From Alphaproteobacteria bacterium (lineage in GTDB: Bacteria; Pseudomonadota; Alphaproteobacteria; Paracaedibacterales; JAKBAR01), in NCBI GenBank assembly GCA_019745755.1, contig JAIESS010000112.1:1-15771 (forward strand): DNA of 15,771 bases, given 5' to 3'. The number at the start of each line of letters is the position of its first letter. Within the stretch, counting starts at the first letter, position 1. Below the pieces are notes generated by a model, which saw nothing but the letters and a program-made list of their open reading frames with translations, was not told the DNA's origin and ran no database searches. Below are positions 1-7,161 of the stretch, in pieces. Position numbers and translations under genes: made by a program.

Positions 1-1693
1 AGCGTGCTTCTGTTCCAAATTCAACAATACTTAGCCCTCCTGTTGGCGTAGCAGCATTATCGAAGGGGCCAAGTAATTGGAAACCGTAGCCTCGAACAGA
101 GTTGCCACCACCACTATAAAACCGTTTGGAAGGGGGGATGGTGTTGACATCTTTTGCCGCAATGACACCTGCTTTTCCCCATGTTGCCAGAACGAAAATA
201 TTATCCGATTCCTCAAGCGCTCGAATGCTTGGATGGAAATAAGTGCTGGCAAAGATTTCATTGACCCAAAAACCATTTTTTCCCGCATATTTCCCGACGT
301 AAGGGTTTGTTTTAAGGCGTGCTTTAATGCCTTCGATGGGATTTAAAATATTATTGGTGGAGTCGTATTCAGCAATGAAGGGGATTCCTAGAAGCTTGCT
401 ATGGGTAACAATTTTATTGCGTTTAAACTGTGCAATTTCGTAATCAATACCGTAATTTAGCTGATATTCACGACTAATATCATAAGCAAAACCAAGAGTA
501 CTTTTTCCGGCCTTGGAATGATAGGCTCGGGTGAATTCTTCTGTTGCAGAGAGAGCGGCATACAGAGTTTGTTTTTTTAAACCAAAGTCAGGCTTTGAAA
601 AGCCAACTTTTGCTTCATTTTTCCGTTTGCCGGCTGTGAATTTTGTCTCAACAGATTCACCCTTACCAAAGGCATTATCATGGCGCCAAAAAACTTTGCC
701 GCTAAATCCGTAAGCTGAGGAATATTTCGCGCCACCACCAATGCTCCGTGGCGGTCCTTCTTTGAGATGAAGATGAATAGGGATAGAGTGAATGTTGCAG
801 TCATCCAGACTGATTCCATTAGATATGTTACTCTGTATATCTGTTTGATCCGTATTATTGGGATGGGGCTGGAGGGTTATCTCATTAAAAAGGCCCGTTT
901 CAATGAGTGTTTTACGCGTTGACTCCAATAACTTTTCATCAAAAATTTTTCCTTTGACATAATCAAGACGGTTATTCACAAAAATCGGATCAAGATGTTC
1001 AAGGCCATCAATGATAGTTTGCCCAAAGGATCCTTTTGGTCCTAGCCTTATGTTAAAGATAAGTTTAATTGTTTTATGATCAACATTTTTTATACCCTTC
1101 ATATCAAGAGCCTTTGCAAAGGGATACCCTTTTGTACGCCAGTATTTTGCAATTTTCTTGCCAATCTCCAGCGCCTTTTCTAAATTGACAGGATCGTCCT
1201 TCTTAAGCGGGAGATTGAGCTCATTTAAATCGATGGAATGTTCTGGTAAATGACCTTCATATTGGATATCAAACCCTGAAAAACGATAAAGAGGCCCTTC
1301 TTCAATGATGACATCAATCTCATAAACATCACCATTTTTGTTCATATTAAAGCGCACATCACCTTCAAAATAGCCATGTGTATCGAGTGTTTCCAGGAGC
1401 TCTTTCACATCCTTTTCTGCACGTTTTTCAAGGGCAAAAGGGGTGAGAGGCGGGCGAACTTCGAGTCGTTTTAGAATGGAGGCTTTTTTTAGATGGTTTA
1501 AGAGTTTTGGGTTAATATTTTTTGGGAAATGTGTTTTATACCTCAATGTTTTCTCATCGATAGTCACGGTGGTTTGTTTCTCTTCCGCATTTTCCCAAAA
1601 AGAGCATCCGGACATACATAAAAATAATCCACAAGAAAGAATAGGGGTAAAACGGTTCAATGATTTTTTATAATGTGCAATTTTCTCCATCAT
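1..1693 (-). CDS. tamA: TamA/BamA-family (Omp85) outer membrane assembly protein, 3' end outside window
   Basis: The open frame runs without a stop for 564 codons from ATG at 1693 (a second ATG follows at 1690) to the left edge. An in-frame TAA at 1739-1741 and no other start codon fix the beginning. The N-terminal third has the POTRA-type pattern typical of alphaproteobacterial TamA (PPLTPFALEKRAEKD followed by THGYFEGDV). The C-terminal part is beta-barrel-like and contains the Omp85 signature SGGGNSVRGYGF at about residues 525-537, followed by LLGPF. TamA normally works with the inner-membrane-anchored TamB to insert or transport envelope components. The N terminus has a hydrophobic stretch ending in CMSGC, a possible lipobox with Cys30, instead of a plain signal peptide. 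It lies 59 bases downstream of metK on the same strand with no terminator visible between them. BamA is the main alternative, but the short POTRA region favours TamA. Confidence 0.85.
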   Translation of the reverse strand, partial: MMEKIAHYKKSLNRFTPILSCGLFLCMSGCSFWENAEEKQTTVTIDEKTLRYKTHFPKNINPKLLNHLKKASILKRLEVRPPLTPFALEKRAEKDVKELLETLDTHGYFEGDVRFNMNKNGDVYEIDVIIEEGPLYRFSGFDIQYEGHLPEHSIDLNELNLPLKKDDPVNLEKALEIGKKIAKYWRTKGYPFAKALDMKGIKNVDHKTIKLIFNIRLGPKGSFGQTIIDGLEHLDPIFVNNRLDYVKGKIFDEKLLESTRKTLIETGLFNEITLQPHPNNTDQTDIQSNISNGISLDDCNIHSIPIHLHLKEGPPRSIGGGAKYSSAYGFSGKVFWRHDNAFGKGESVETKFTAGKRKNEAKVGFSKPDFGLKKQTLYAALSATEEFTRAYHSKAGKSTLGFAYDISREYQLNYGIDYEIAQFKRNKIVTHSKLLGIPFIAEYDSTNNILNPIEGIKARLKTNPYVGKYAGKNGFWVNEIFASTYFHPSIRALEESDNIFVLATWGKAGVIAAKDVNTIPPSKRFYSGGGNSVRGYGFQLLGPFDNAATPTGGLSIVEFGTEAR

Positions 1694-1752
1694 AGCAAAA
1701 GTCGTGTGTGGAAGGGGAGAATAAAAGGGAAGATGATTTTAATCAGTGATAA

Positions 1753-2928
1753 TCACAAGAGAACTTTAAAAAGATCAACAGAATTGAGTTTTTCCCAACT
1801 AAAACAGCCATTTTCTTTTGGAGTGCGGCCAAAATGGCCATAAGAAGCTGTGCTTAGATACATAGGTTTATTGAGTTTTAAGAAATGACGGATACCACGG
1901 GGAGTAAGATCAAAATTCTTGTGGATAAAATCTTGAATATGGTGTTGAGGCACACGACCAGAATTATGTGTATTAATATAGAAAGAAAGGGGGTCAGCTT
2001 TACCAATGACATAGCTCACTTGAAGTGTGCAACGATCACATAAGCCTGCTGCCACAATGTTTTTTGCAAGATAACGCATCATATAAGCTGCTGAGCGGTC
2101 TACTTTTGTTGGGTCTTTTCCTGAAAATGCACCACCGCCGTGGGGGGCGGCCCCGCCGTAGGTATCCACAATAATTTTACGTCCAGTAAGACCCGTGTCA
2201 CCGTCAGGCCCACCAATGACAAAACGCCCTGTGGGATTAATATAAACTTGACCCAAAGTTTCTGCCCACTTGCCCGCAAATGTTTTTTCAATGACAGGAA
2301 TAATCATGTCATAGACCTCATCCGTTGTCAGTTCTTCATGATGCTGTGTTGACAAAACAACTGCTTCTACACAAAGAGGGATACGATCTCTATATTTTAT
2401 TGTAATCTGACTTTTTGCATCAGGTCCCAGGCGGTCTTTTAAAGCTCCCTCACGCTCTTCATGAAGATTGCGAAGCAGCTTGTGGGCATAATAAAGAGGG
2501 GCTGGCATAAATGCCTCTGTTTCATTACAAGCATAGCCAAACATGAGTCCTTGATCTCCAGCACCAACATCTCCGTGTTTGGCGTCTCCCACGCCAATGG
2601 CAATATCCTCCGACTGACTGTGGAGATAATTTTCAATAATCACATTTTTGTAGCTAAAACCAGGTTGATCATAACCTATAGTCTCAATGGTACGCCTGAT
2701 AACATTTTCAATTTGTGGTGTATTAATGGACGCTCCTTTGATTTCACCAGCAATAATCACCCGATTAGTCGTAGCAAGTGCTTCTACAGCCACATGAGCA
2801 AAGGGATTTTGCATCAAAAAATAATCAAGAAGTGCGTCTGAAATCTGGTCGCAGACCTTATCGGGGTGCCCTGCTGATACAGATTCACTGGTATGAAGAT
2901 AAATACTAGTATTTGAAAAATGCGTCAC
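1753..2928 (-). CDS. metK: S-adenosylmethionine synthetase (methionine adenosyltransferase)
   Basis: MetK makes S-adenosylmethionine from methionine and ATP in the cytoplasm, supplying methyl groups to the cell. The 391-residue product has the normal family length and all hallmark motifs: SESVSAGHPDK at residues 14-24 (His21 in the ATP-binding motif), GAGDQGLMFGYA at about 122-133, and the glycine-rich GGGAFSGKDPTKVD loop at about 260-275. The start is a GTG at 2926-2928. The next upstream in-frame codons reach TAA at 2941-2943 without another start, and no good ribosome binding site precedes the GTG. Upstream is a divergent 385-base spacer shared with acpP; downstream is tamA in the same direction. 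An intact metK argues against Rickettsia proper, where the gene is often decayed and SAM is imported. I see no canonical SAM riboswitch. Confidence 0.97.
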   Translation of the reverse strand: MTHFSNTSIYLHTSESVSAGHPDKVCDQISDALLDYFLMQNPFAHVAVEALATTNRVIIAGEIKGASINTPQIENVIRRTIETIGYDQPGFSYKNVIIENYLHSQSEDIAIGVGDAKHGDVGAGDQGLMFGYACNETEAFMPAPLYYAHKLLRNLHEEREGALKDRLGPDAKSQITIKYRDRIPLCVEAVVLSTQHHEELTTDEVYDMIIPVIEKTFAGKWAETLGQVYINPTGRFVIGGPDGDTGLTGRKIIVDTYGGAAPHGGGAFSGKDPTKVDRSAAYMMRYLAKNIVAAGLCDRCTLQVSYVIGKADPLSFYINTHNSGRVPQHHIQDFIHKNFDLTPRGIRHFLKLNKPMYLSTASYGHFGRTPKENGCFSWEKLNSVDLFKVLL

Positions 2929-2960
2929 GCAGACCGTAAATTACGAAAGAAAAACCATTA

Positions 2961-2989
2961 ATTATAATTATAATCCATCATTTCTTAAT
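2961..2989 (-). promoter_or_regulatory. Possible metK promoter
   Basis: Reading leftward, two back-to-back TATAAT hexamers lie inside the 14-base palindrome ATTATAATTATAAT. A weak -35-like TTAAGA sits 16 bases before the second hexamer. The implied start point would leave a short leader of about 25 bases before the GTG of metK. The region is so AT-rich that a chance match is possible. Confidence 0.3.
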
Positions 2990-2994
2990 AATGG
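2975..2994 (-). other. Small hairpin in the metK upstream region
   Basis: On the minus strand CCATTATT and AATGATGG flank the loop AAGA and form an 8-bp stem with one G-U pair. On the plus strand the same position would be a C-A mismatch. No T-run follows directly, so it is not a standard terminator. It overlaps the possible -35 region of metK. Confidence 0.35.
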
Positions 2995-3048
2995 GTTAAT
3001 AAATATTTTTAGTGTGATAAAAATAGTGCCACGTGAGGAACTGATAGT

Positions 3049-3183
3049 TGCGACGCATCTTGCTCTAAGCACATTTGTATGATGGAATGATTTTCCTATT
3101 GATGAGAGATTTCAATATTTTAAGGAAAAATTTGAAGTATTAAGGACTAACAATGAAAGCATTGTCTTATAAGATGCATCGCA
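3049..3183 (-). ncRNA. Candidate structured RNA or leader element
   Basis: A 13-base inverted repeat (3049-3061 with 3171-3183) could close a multibranch fold. Within it are hairpins at 3150-3165 (ACAATG, loop of 4, CATTGT), at 3091-3129 (TTTTCC and TATTGA pairing with TCAATA and GGAAAA around a bulge) and at 3061-3071 (TGCT, loop of 3, AGCA). Read on the minus strand the closing stem is fully paired with one G-U; on the plus strand that pair is C-A. This favours a minus-strand RNA upstream of metK. I match it to no known RNA family, and no promoter or terminator of its own is convincing. Confidence 0.3.
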
Positions 3184-3313
3184 TCACGAATTTAAAAATA
3201 TGTTTTCATAAAAGAAACATAGTATGCCCCTTCTTGTAATCCCTCTTGTAATCCACCGTCCATCATGATAAAAAAGGTAAAAATGTTTAACAAAGTGTTA
3301 AAAAGGAAATCCT

Positions 3314-3556
3314 ATGTCTGAAGTTGCATCCCGTGTAAAAGAAATTGTTATTGATCACCTTGGTGTTGAGGCTGCTAAAGTTGTTGAAAATGCAAGCTTT
3401 GTTGATGATCTTGGTGCTGATAGCCTTGATCAAGTTGAGCTTGTGATGAAGCTTGAAGAAGAATTTGGTTGTGAAATTCCTGATGACGCCGCAGAGAAAA
3501 TTACAACGATCAAAGCCGCTGTTGATTACATTGAGAATCACAAAAAAGCTGCTTAA
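3314..3556 (+). CDS. acpP: Acyl carrier protein
   Basis: AcpP is the small acidic cytoplasmic protein that carries growing acyl chains during fatty acid synthesis. The 80-residue product has the usual length and the signature DDLGADSLDQVEL. Ser37 of the DSL motif is the 4'-phosphopantetheine attachment site. The ATG at 3314 follows an AAGGA ribosome binding site at good spacing. A strong intrinsic terminator directly follows, then fabF, so acpP can be expressed at higher level than its neighbour. In many alphaproteobacteria acpP sits between fabG and fabF; here fabG is absent and metK lies upstream in the opposite direction. Confidence 0.98.
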   Translation: MSEVASRVKEIVIDHLGVEAAKVVENASFVDDLGADSLDQVELVMKLEEEFGCEIPDDAAEKITTIKAAVDYIENHKKAA

Positions 3557-3573
3557 TATTTATTATGTTACGT

Positions 3574-3617
3574 AAAATGGCTTTAGTCTTTATGTGCTAA
3601 AGCCATTTTTGTTTTTT
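3574..3617 (+). terminator. Rho-independent terminator after acpP
   Basis: AAAATGGCTTTAG at 3574-3586 pairs perfectly over 13 bp with CTAAAGCCATTTT at 3597-3609 around a 10-base loop. A T-rich tail follows to 3617. It lies 17 bases after the acpP stop and 30 bases before fabF, so fabF probably depends on read-through or on its own weak promoter. Confidence 0.9.
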
Positions 3618-3647
3618 CCATGCTGAATTTATAAAGGGAGATCTTTC

Positions 3648-4916
3648 ATGCGTCGTGTTGTTGTGACTGGAATGGGGGCTGTGACGCCGCTTGCTGGTAA
3701 TGTAAAAGATTCATGGGCACGTCTGATTAAAGGTGAGTCAGGGATTGAAGCCATTACATCCTTTGACGTAAGTGATCTTCCTTGTAAGGTTGCAGGGCAA
3801 GTGCCGTGTTCGGACACAGCAAGCTTTGGTGACGCTGCTTTTAACCCAAGTGCCTATATGGAGCTCAAAGAGCAACGCAAGGTAGATAAATTTATTGTGT
3901 ATGGTTGTGCTGCTGCAGATCAAGCCATTGCCGATGCGGGCTGGAAACCTACGGATGCTGAGTCCTTAGAACGCACAGGTGTTCTTTTAGGATCTGGTAT
4001 CGGCGGCCTTGCTGAGATTGATAAAACAAGCCAAACCCTTGTGGGTAGCGGCCCGCGGCGTGTCAGCCCTTTCTTTATCCCAGCGTCCCTTATCAATCTT
4101 ATCTCTGGCCAAGTGGCCATTAAACACGGCTTTAAAGGGCCCAACCATGCCGTTGTAACGGCGTGTGCTACGGGTGCCCATGCCATTGGTGATGCTGCAC
4201 GCCTCATTCAATTTGGTGATGCCGATGTCATGATTGCTGGAAGTGCTGAAGCCACGGTTTGCCGTATTGCTATTGCTGGATTTGCCGCGTGTCGCGCCCT
4301 TTCCACCTCGTATAATGATAATCCAACGACCGCATCGCGTCCTTGGGATAAGGGCCGTGATGGCTTTGTCATGGGGGAGGGGGCCGGCGTCCTTGTCCTT
4401 GAAGAGTACGAGCATGCAAAAAAGCGTGGCGCTAAGATTTATGGCGAAGTCATTGGTTATGGCTTGTCGGGTGATGCTCACCATATTACAGCCCCAGCCG
4501 AAGATGGTGACGGCGCGTTTCGTGCCATGAGGGCGGCTCTTAAAAATGCCAAACTCAATTCAGATAATGTGGATTATATTAATGCCCACGGTACATCAAC
4601 GCCCCTTGGTGATGCTATTGAAGTGCGTGCGGTGAAACGTTTGTTTGGCGACCATGCGCAAAAACTGTCCATGTCCTCCACAAAATCCTCCATCGGCCAT
4701 TTGCTGGGGGGCGCAGGTTCCGTGGAAGCCATATTCAGTTTACTTGCTATGCGTGACAACATCTGCCCCCCTACGCTCAATCTCAATGAGCCGGGTGATG
4801 AGTGTGATCTTGATCTTGTTGCACTCACCGCCAAGCAAAAACCAGTGAATGTTGTCATGTCCAATTCCTTTGGATTTGGTGGTACGAATGCATCGCTGAT
4901 TATGAGAAAGATTTAA
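3648..4916 (+). CDS. fabF: Beta-ketoacyl-ACP synthase II
   Basis: FabF condenses malonyl-ACP with acyl-ACP in fatty acid chain elongation in the cytoplasm. The 422-residue product matches the family's length. The catalytic triad is visible: Cys173 in VVTACATGAH, His314 in NAHGTSTPLGD and His351 in SSIGHLLGGAG. The C-terminal SNSFGFGGTNASL motif is also present. The ATG at 3648 is preceded by AGGGAG, a good ribosome binding site. It follows acpP across a terminator. The usual next gene in alphaproteobacteria (mltG) is missing; sdhB follows instead. By eye fabF is richer in G+C than its neighbours (one 60-base stretch counts about 55 percent), probably reflecting codon use, with no sign of a mobile element. 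Confidence 0.97.
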   Translation: MRRVVVTGMGAVTPLAGNVKDSWARLIKGESGIEAITSFDVSDLPCKVAGQVPCSDTASFGDAAFNPSAYMELKEQRKVDKFIVYGCAAADQAIADAGWKPTDAESLERTGVLLGSGIGGLAEIDKTSQTLVGSGPRRVSPFFIPASLINLISGQVAIKHGFKGPNHAVVTACATGAHAIGDAARLIQFGDADVMIAGSAEATVCRIAIAGFAACRALSTSYNDNPTTASRPWDKGRDGFVMGEGAGVLVLEEYEHAKKRGAKIYGEVIGYGLSGDAHHITAPAEDGDGAFRAMRAALKNAKLNSDNVDYINAHGTSTPLGDAIEVRAVKRLFGDHAQKLSMSSTKSSIGHLLGGAGSVEAIFSLLAMRDNICPPTLNLNEPGDECDLDLVALTAKQKPVNVVMSNSFGFGGTNASLIMRKI

Positions 4917-4946
4917 ATCTTATGAAAAACAGCATTATCTGAATCT

Positions 4947-5065
4947 GATATATCTCTAGGCTTTAGGTGTATGAAATCAATGAAATGTAAAAATCACAGA
5001 TTTTGACTATTCTATTTTTCCTTGAATGGAAAAATTGTATGTATCTGCCTAGATATATTTTTTTA
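4947..5065 (+). repeat. Inverted repeat with nested hairpins after fabF, possible terminator
   Basis: GATATATCTCTAGGC at 4947-4961 is complementary, apart from a two-base bulge, to GCCTAGATATAT at 5047-5058, which runs straight into a T-run. Between the arms lie two smaller hairpins: AAAATC/GATTTT at 4990-5004 and ATTTTTCC/GGAAAAAT at 5014-5035. The outer pair could end fabF transcription, though an 85-base loop is unusually long for an intrinsic terminator. Confidence 0.35.
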
Positions 5066-5085
5066 ATAGATCCTTAACCTAAAAA

Positions 5086-5094
5086 TGCTATGCT
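5086..5094 (+). promoter_or_regulatory. Possible extended -10 promoter of sdhB
   Basis: TGCTATGCT matches an extended -10 element (TGn before a TATAAT-like hexamer), about 33 bases before the sdhB ATG. No good -35 box stands at the expected distance. The assignment is tentative in this AT-rich spacer. Confidence 0.25.
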
Positions 5095-5127
5095 ATTTAT
5101 ATAAAATTTTATCTAAAGTGCATAGCT

Positions 5128-5907
5128 ATGGCTGATTTACGTTTACCGGAAAATTCACGGATTCAAAAAGGAAAATTATGGCTTGATCCGACGCTTACGG
5201 GAAATGAGAAAACCTATGAGCTCACTGTTTACCGTTATAACCCCGACAGTGAAGAGAATCCTCGTTATGATACATTTAATATTAATGCGGATAAATGCGG
5301 TCCCATGGTGTTGGACGCCCTGATTTATGTGAAGGATCACATCGACAGCACACTGACTTTTAGACGATCCTGCAGGGAGGGTGTGTGCGGCAGCTGTGCT
5401 ATGAATATTGGTGGCACAAATACGCTTGCCTGCACCAGTTTTATTAATACGTATAAGGGGAAAATGCATATTACACCGCTTCCCCATATGCCTGTGGTAA
5501 AGGATTTAGTGCCGGATCTGAGTGGCGCCTACCAACAATACACGAGCATTAAGCCTTGGATACACAATGATAATTATCCAACACGGGAGCGCCTGCAATC
5601 ACGGGAAGATCGGGCGAAATTGGACGGCTCTTGGGAGTGTATCTTGTGTTTTTCCTGCACGACGTCCTGTCCCAGTTATTGGTGGAATGGTGATAAATAC
5701 CTTGGCCCAGCAGCTCTTCTTCAGGCGTATCGGTGGATTGCAGATTCGCGGGATACGAAAACTCAAGACCGCCTTGATGCACTTAACGACAGCTTCAAAC
5801 TCTATCGTTGCCACACCATTATGAACTGTACGAAGACCTGCCCCAAAGGGCTTAATCCTGCAAAAGCTATTGGTGCTATCAAGGAAATGATTGCTGAGAG
5901 TCAGTAA
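5128..5907 (+). CDS. sdhB: Succinate dehydrogenase iron-sulfur subunit
   Basis: SdhB passes electrons from the flavoprotein SdhA to the membrane subunits and ubiquinone in complex II of the respiratory chain. The 259-residue product carries every cluster ligand. The [2Fe-2S] site uses Cys82, 87, 90 and 102 (SCREGVCGSC then LAC). The [4Fe-4S] site uses Cys171, 174, 177 and 238. The [3Fe-4S] site uses Cys181, 228 and 234. The ATG at 5128 has only a poor ribosome binding site. The gene stands alone: fabF is before it and perM after it, with no sdhC, sdhD or sdhA nearby, unlike the usual sdhCDAB order. Separation of sdhB is known in Rickettsia, so it may be a lineage trait. Fumarate reductase FrdB is a less likely reading. 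Confidence 0.96.
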   Translation: MADLRLPENSRIQKGKLWLDPTLTGNEKTYELTVYRYNPDSEENPRYDTFNINADKCGPMVLDALIYVKDHIDSTLTFRRSCREGVCGSCAMNIGGTNTLACTSFINTYKGKMHITPLPHMPVVKDLVPDLSGAYQQYTSIKPWIHNDNYPTRERLQSREDRAKLDGSWECILCFSCTTSCPSYWWNGDKYLGPAALLQAYRWIADSRDTKTQDRLDALNDSFKLYRCHTIMNCTKTCPKGLNPAKAIGAIKEMIAESQ

Positions 5908-5979
5908 ACGAGTCAAAAGCAATAATAGGCTGTTAGGCTGTGGAATTCACTAAGTCGGTATATTCTTTGAAACCCCTTT

Positions 5980-6049
5980 TCCTGTGGGATTTTTTAAAAA
6001 ATGAAAAATAGAAGGTTTTTCAATCCTGAATTTGACCATTCCCACAGGA
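5980..6049 (+). repeat. 10-bp inverted repeat bracketing the perM start
   Basis: TCCTGTGGGA at 5980-5989 is the exact reverse complement of TCCCACAGGA at 6040-6049. The ATG at 6001 lies in the 50-base loop, and the only GGGA that could serve as a ribosome binding site is inside the left arm. Folding of the mRNA might therefore limit translation. Repeats of this size and spacing are expected about once by chance in a window this long. Confidence 0.3.
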
Positions 6050-7149
6050 TCCCTCATAGTAAGGGTAGAAAATTAATCACACATCTCAGAGCCATGACAC
6101 TTACTCACTGGATTATTCTTGGACTTAGCGCAAGCTTCGCGCTCCTTGTGAGTAGTCTGAGCTCTATTTTCTTACCCTTCCTAGCAGGCTGTATTGGTGC
6201 CTATGCCCTTAACCCTTTTGTGAGCAACATCGAAAAACGCGGCCTTAACCGAGGTCTTGCCACCGCTGTCGTTATGCTTTTATTTATCACCCTGATTAGC
6301 ATCTTCTTTATGATTCTTATTCCGTACATGCATCAAGAGCTTTTTGCCATTAGCAGTAATCTTCCTGGGCTCAGTGAAAAATTAATCAAACTCTCATCGC
6401 CACTTCTCGAAAGACTTTCACATGATTTTGGATTCCCCACAGAGGCACAGCTCAAAACCCAAATTTCCTCCCATATTGGTAACATTGCTCAAGTCATTAT
6501 ATCATTTTTGTTGAATATACTCGGCAGTGGTCTTGTCCTTGCCAACATTATATCCCTTCTCATTTTGACGCCTGTGGTCATGTTTTATTTTTTAAAGGAC
6601 TGGAATCTTTTCCTCGCACAGATTACAAAACTTATTCCGCGATTCTATGTAACAAAGATTGAGCGTTATACATCAAAAATCCACACAACCCTTGGTGAGT
6701 ATGCAAAAGGGCAAATGGCTGTATGCCTCACACTTATCGTGCTATACATCATATTGCTCACATTGATAAAACTTCCCGATGCTTTTTTTATTGGTTTTAT
6801 CACAGGGTTTTTAGCCTTTATCCCCTATTTAGGAGCACTCGTCGGTCTCATTCTTAGCCTTATTGTGGGTTTCCTTCATTTTGAAGGATGGTGGCAAATT
6901 TTTGCCATTCTAATTGTTTTTGGTGTGGTAAGTGTGTGTGAAGGCTACTATCTGACGCCGCGACTCGTGGGTGAAAAGGTTGGCCTTCACCCCGTGTGGA
7001 TTATTTTTTCCCTCCTTGCTGCGGCGACATGGTTTGGTTTCATGGGGGTTATTATTGCCCTCCCTGTGGCTGCTATTATTGGGACCATTGTACGCTTAGC
7101 CCTCGAGGAATATTATGCTAGCCGCCTTTATAAAAACTCAAAAGCTTAG
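6001..7149 (+). CDS. perM: AI-2E family transporter / PerM-like permease
   Basis: This is a polytopic inner-membrane protein of the AI-2E transporter (PerM/YdiK/TqsA) superfamily. Substrates vary and cannot be read from sequence. In 382 residues there are about seven or eight hydrophobic segments, with family motifs FIPYLG at 273-278 and YLTPRLVGEKVGLHP at 317-331, then the final helix ending in IIALPVAAIIGTI. The first 31 residues are hydrophilic and basic; an alternative ATG at 6094 would begin just before the first membrane segment. The ATG at 6001 has only a distant GGGA upstream, so the start is uncertain. hdaA follows after 12 bases, the same pairing seen in many alphaproteobacteria, which supports both assignments. 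Confidence 0.88.
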   Translation: MKNRRFFNPEFDHSHRIPHSKGRKLITHLRAMTLTHWIILGLSASFALLVSSLSSIFLPFLAGCIGAYALNPFVSNIEKRGLNRGLATAVVMLLFITLISIFFMILIPYMHQELFAISSNLPGLSEKLIKLSSPLLERLSHDFGFPTEAQLKTQISSHIGNIAQVIISFLLNILGSGLVLANIISLLILTPVVMFYFLKDWNLFLAQITKLIPRFYVTKIERYTSKIHTTLGEYAKGQMAVCLTLIVLYIILLTLIKLPDAFFIGFITGFLAFIPYLGALVGLILSLIVGFLHFEGWWQIFAILIVFGVVSVCEGYYLTPRLVGEKVGLHPVWIIFSLLAAATWFGFMGVIIALPVAAIIGTIVRLALEEYYASRLYKNSKA

Positions 7150-7161
7150 GCATCTTCTGAT

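Larger units (their letters stand above)
2929..3313. other. Divergent metK/acpP intergenic region
   Basis: This 385-base spacer separates the starts of metK (leftward) and acpP (rightward). It holds the tandem TATAAT elements at 2961-2972, the hairpin at 2975-2994, a foldable segment at 3049-3183, and an inverted repeat TATGTTT/AAACATA at 3199-3205 and 3215-3221. A 12-base tandem duplication of CTTGTAATCC occupies 3233-3254. The acpP ribosome binding site AAGGA lies about 8 bases before its ATG. A 28-codon frame at 3153-3239 has an AGGA-like site but no recognisable product. Confidence 0.6.

Noticed and set aside
77..346. Plus-strand frame within the tamA region
   Set aside because: The minus strand gives an unbroken 564-codon Omp85 frame with diagnostic motifs here.
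2961..2974. ATTATAATTATAAT palindrome as a repressor operator
   Set aside because: Two adjacent -10-like hexamers produce this palindrome automatically in AT-rich DNA.
3013..3029. CRP/cAMP binding site near metK/acpP
   Set aside because: Only a TGTGA half-site; the second half is absent. No good full site was found in the window despite the adenylate cyclase gene.
3233..3254. Tandem CTTGTAATCC repeat as a start of a CRISPR or an operator
   Set aside because: Only two copies with a two-base gap; no array, no spacers and no cas genes.
2929..3313. SAM riboswitch controlling metK
   Set aside because: The segment folds, but none of the conserved sequence cores of SAM-I, SAM-II or SAM/SAH classes that I know is present, so I only call a candidate structured element.
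3987..4484. Long minus-strand frame within fabF
   Set aside because: It lies wholly inside the strongly supported fabF reading frame and has no recognisable motif; a shadow of a GC-richer gene.
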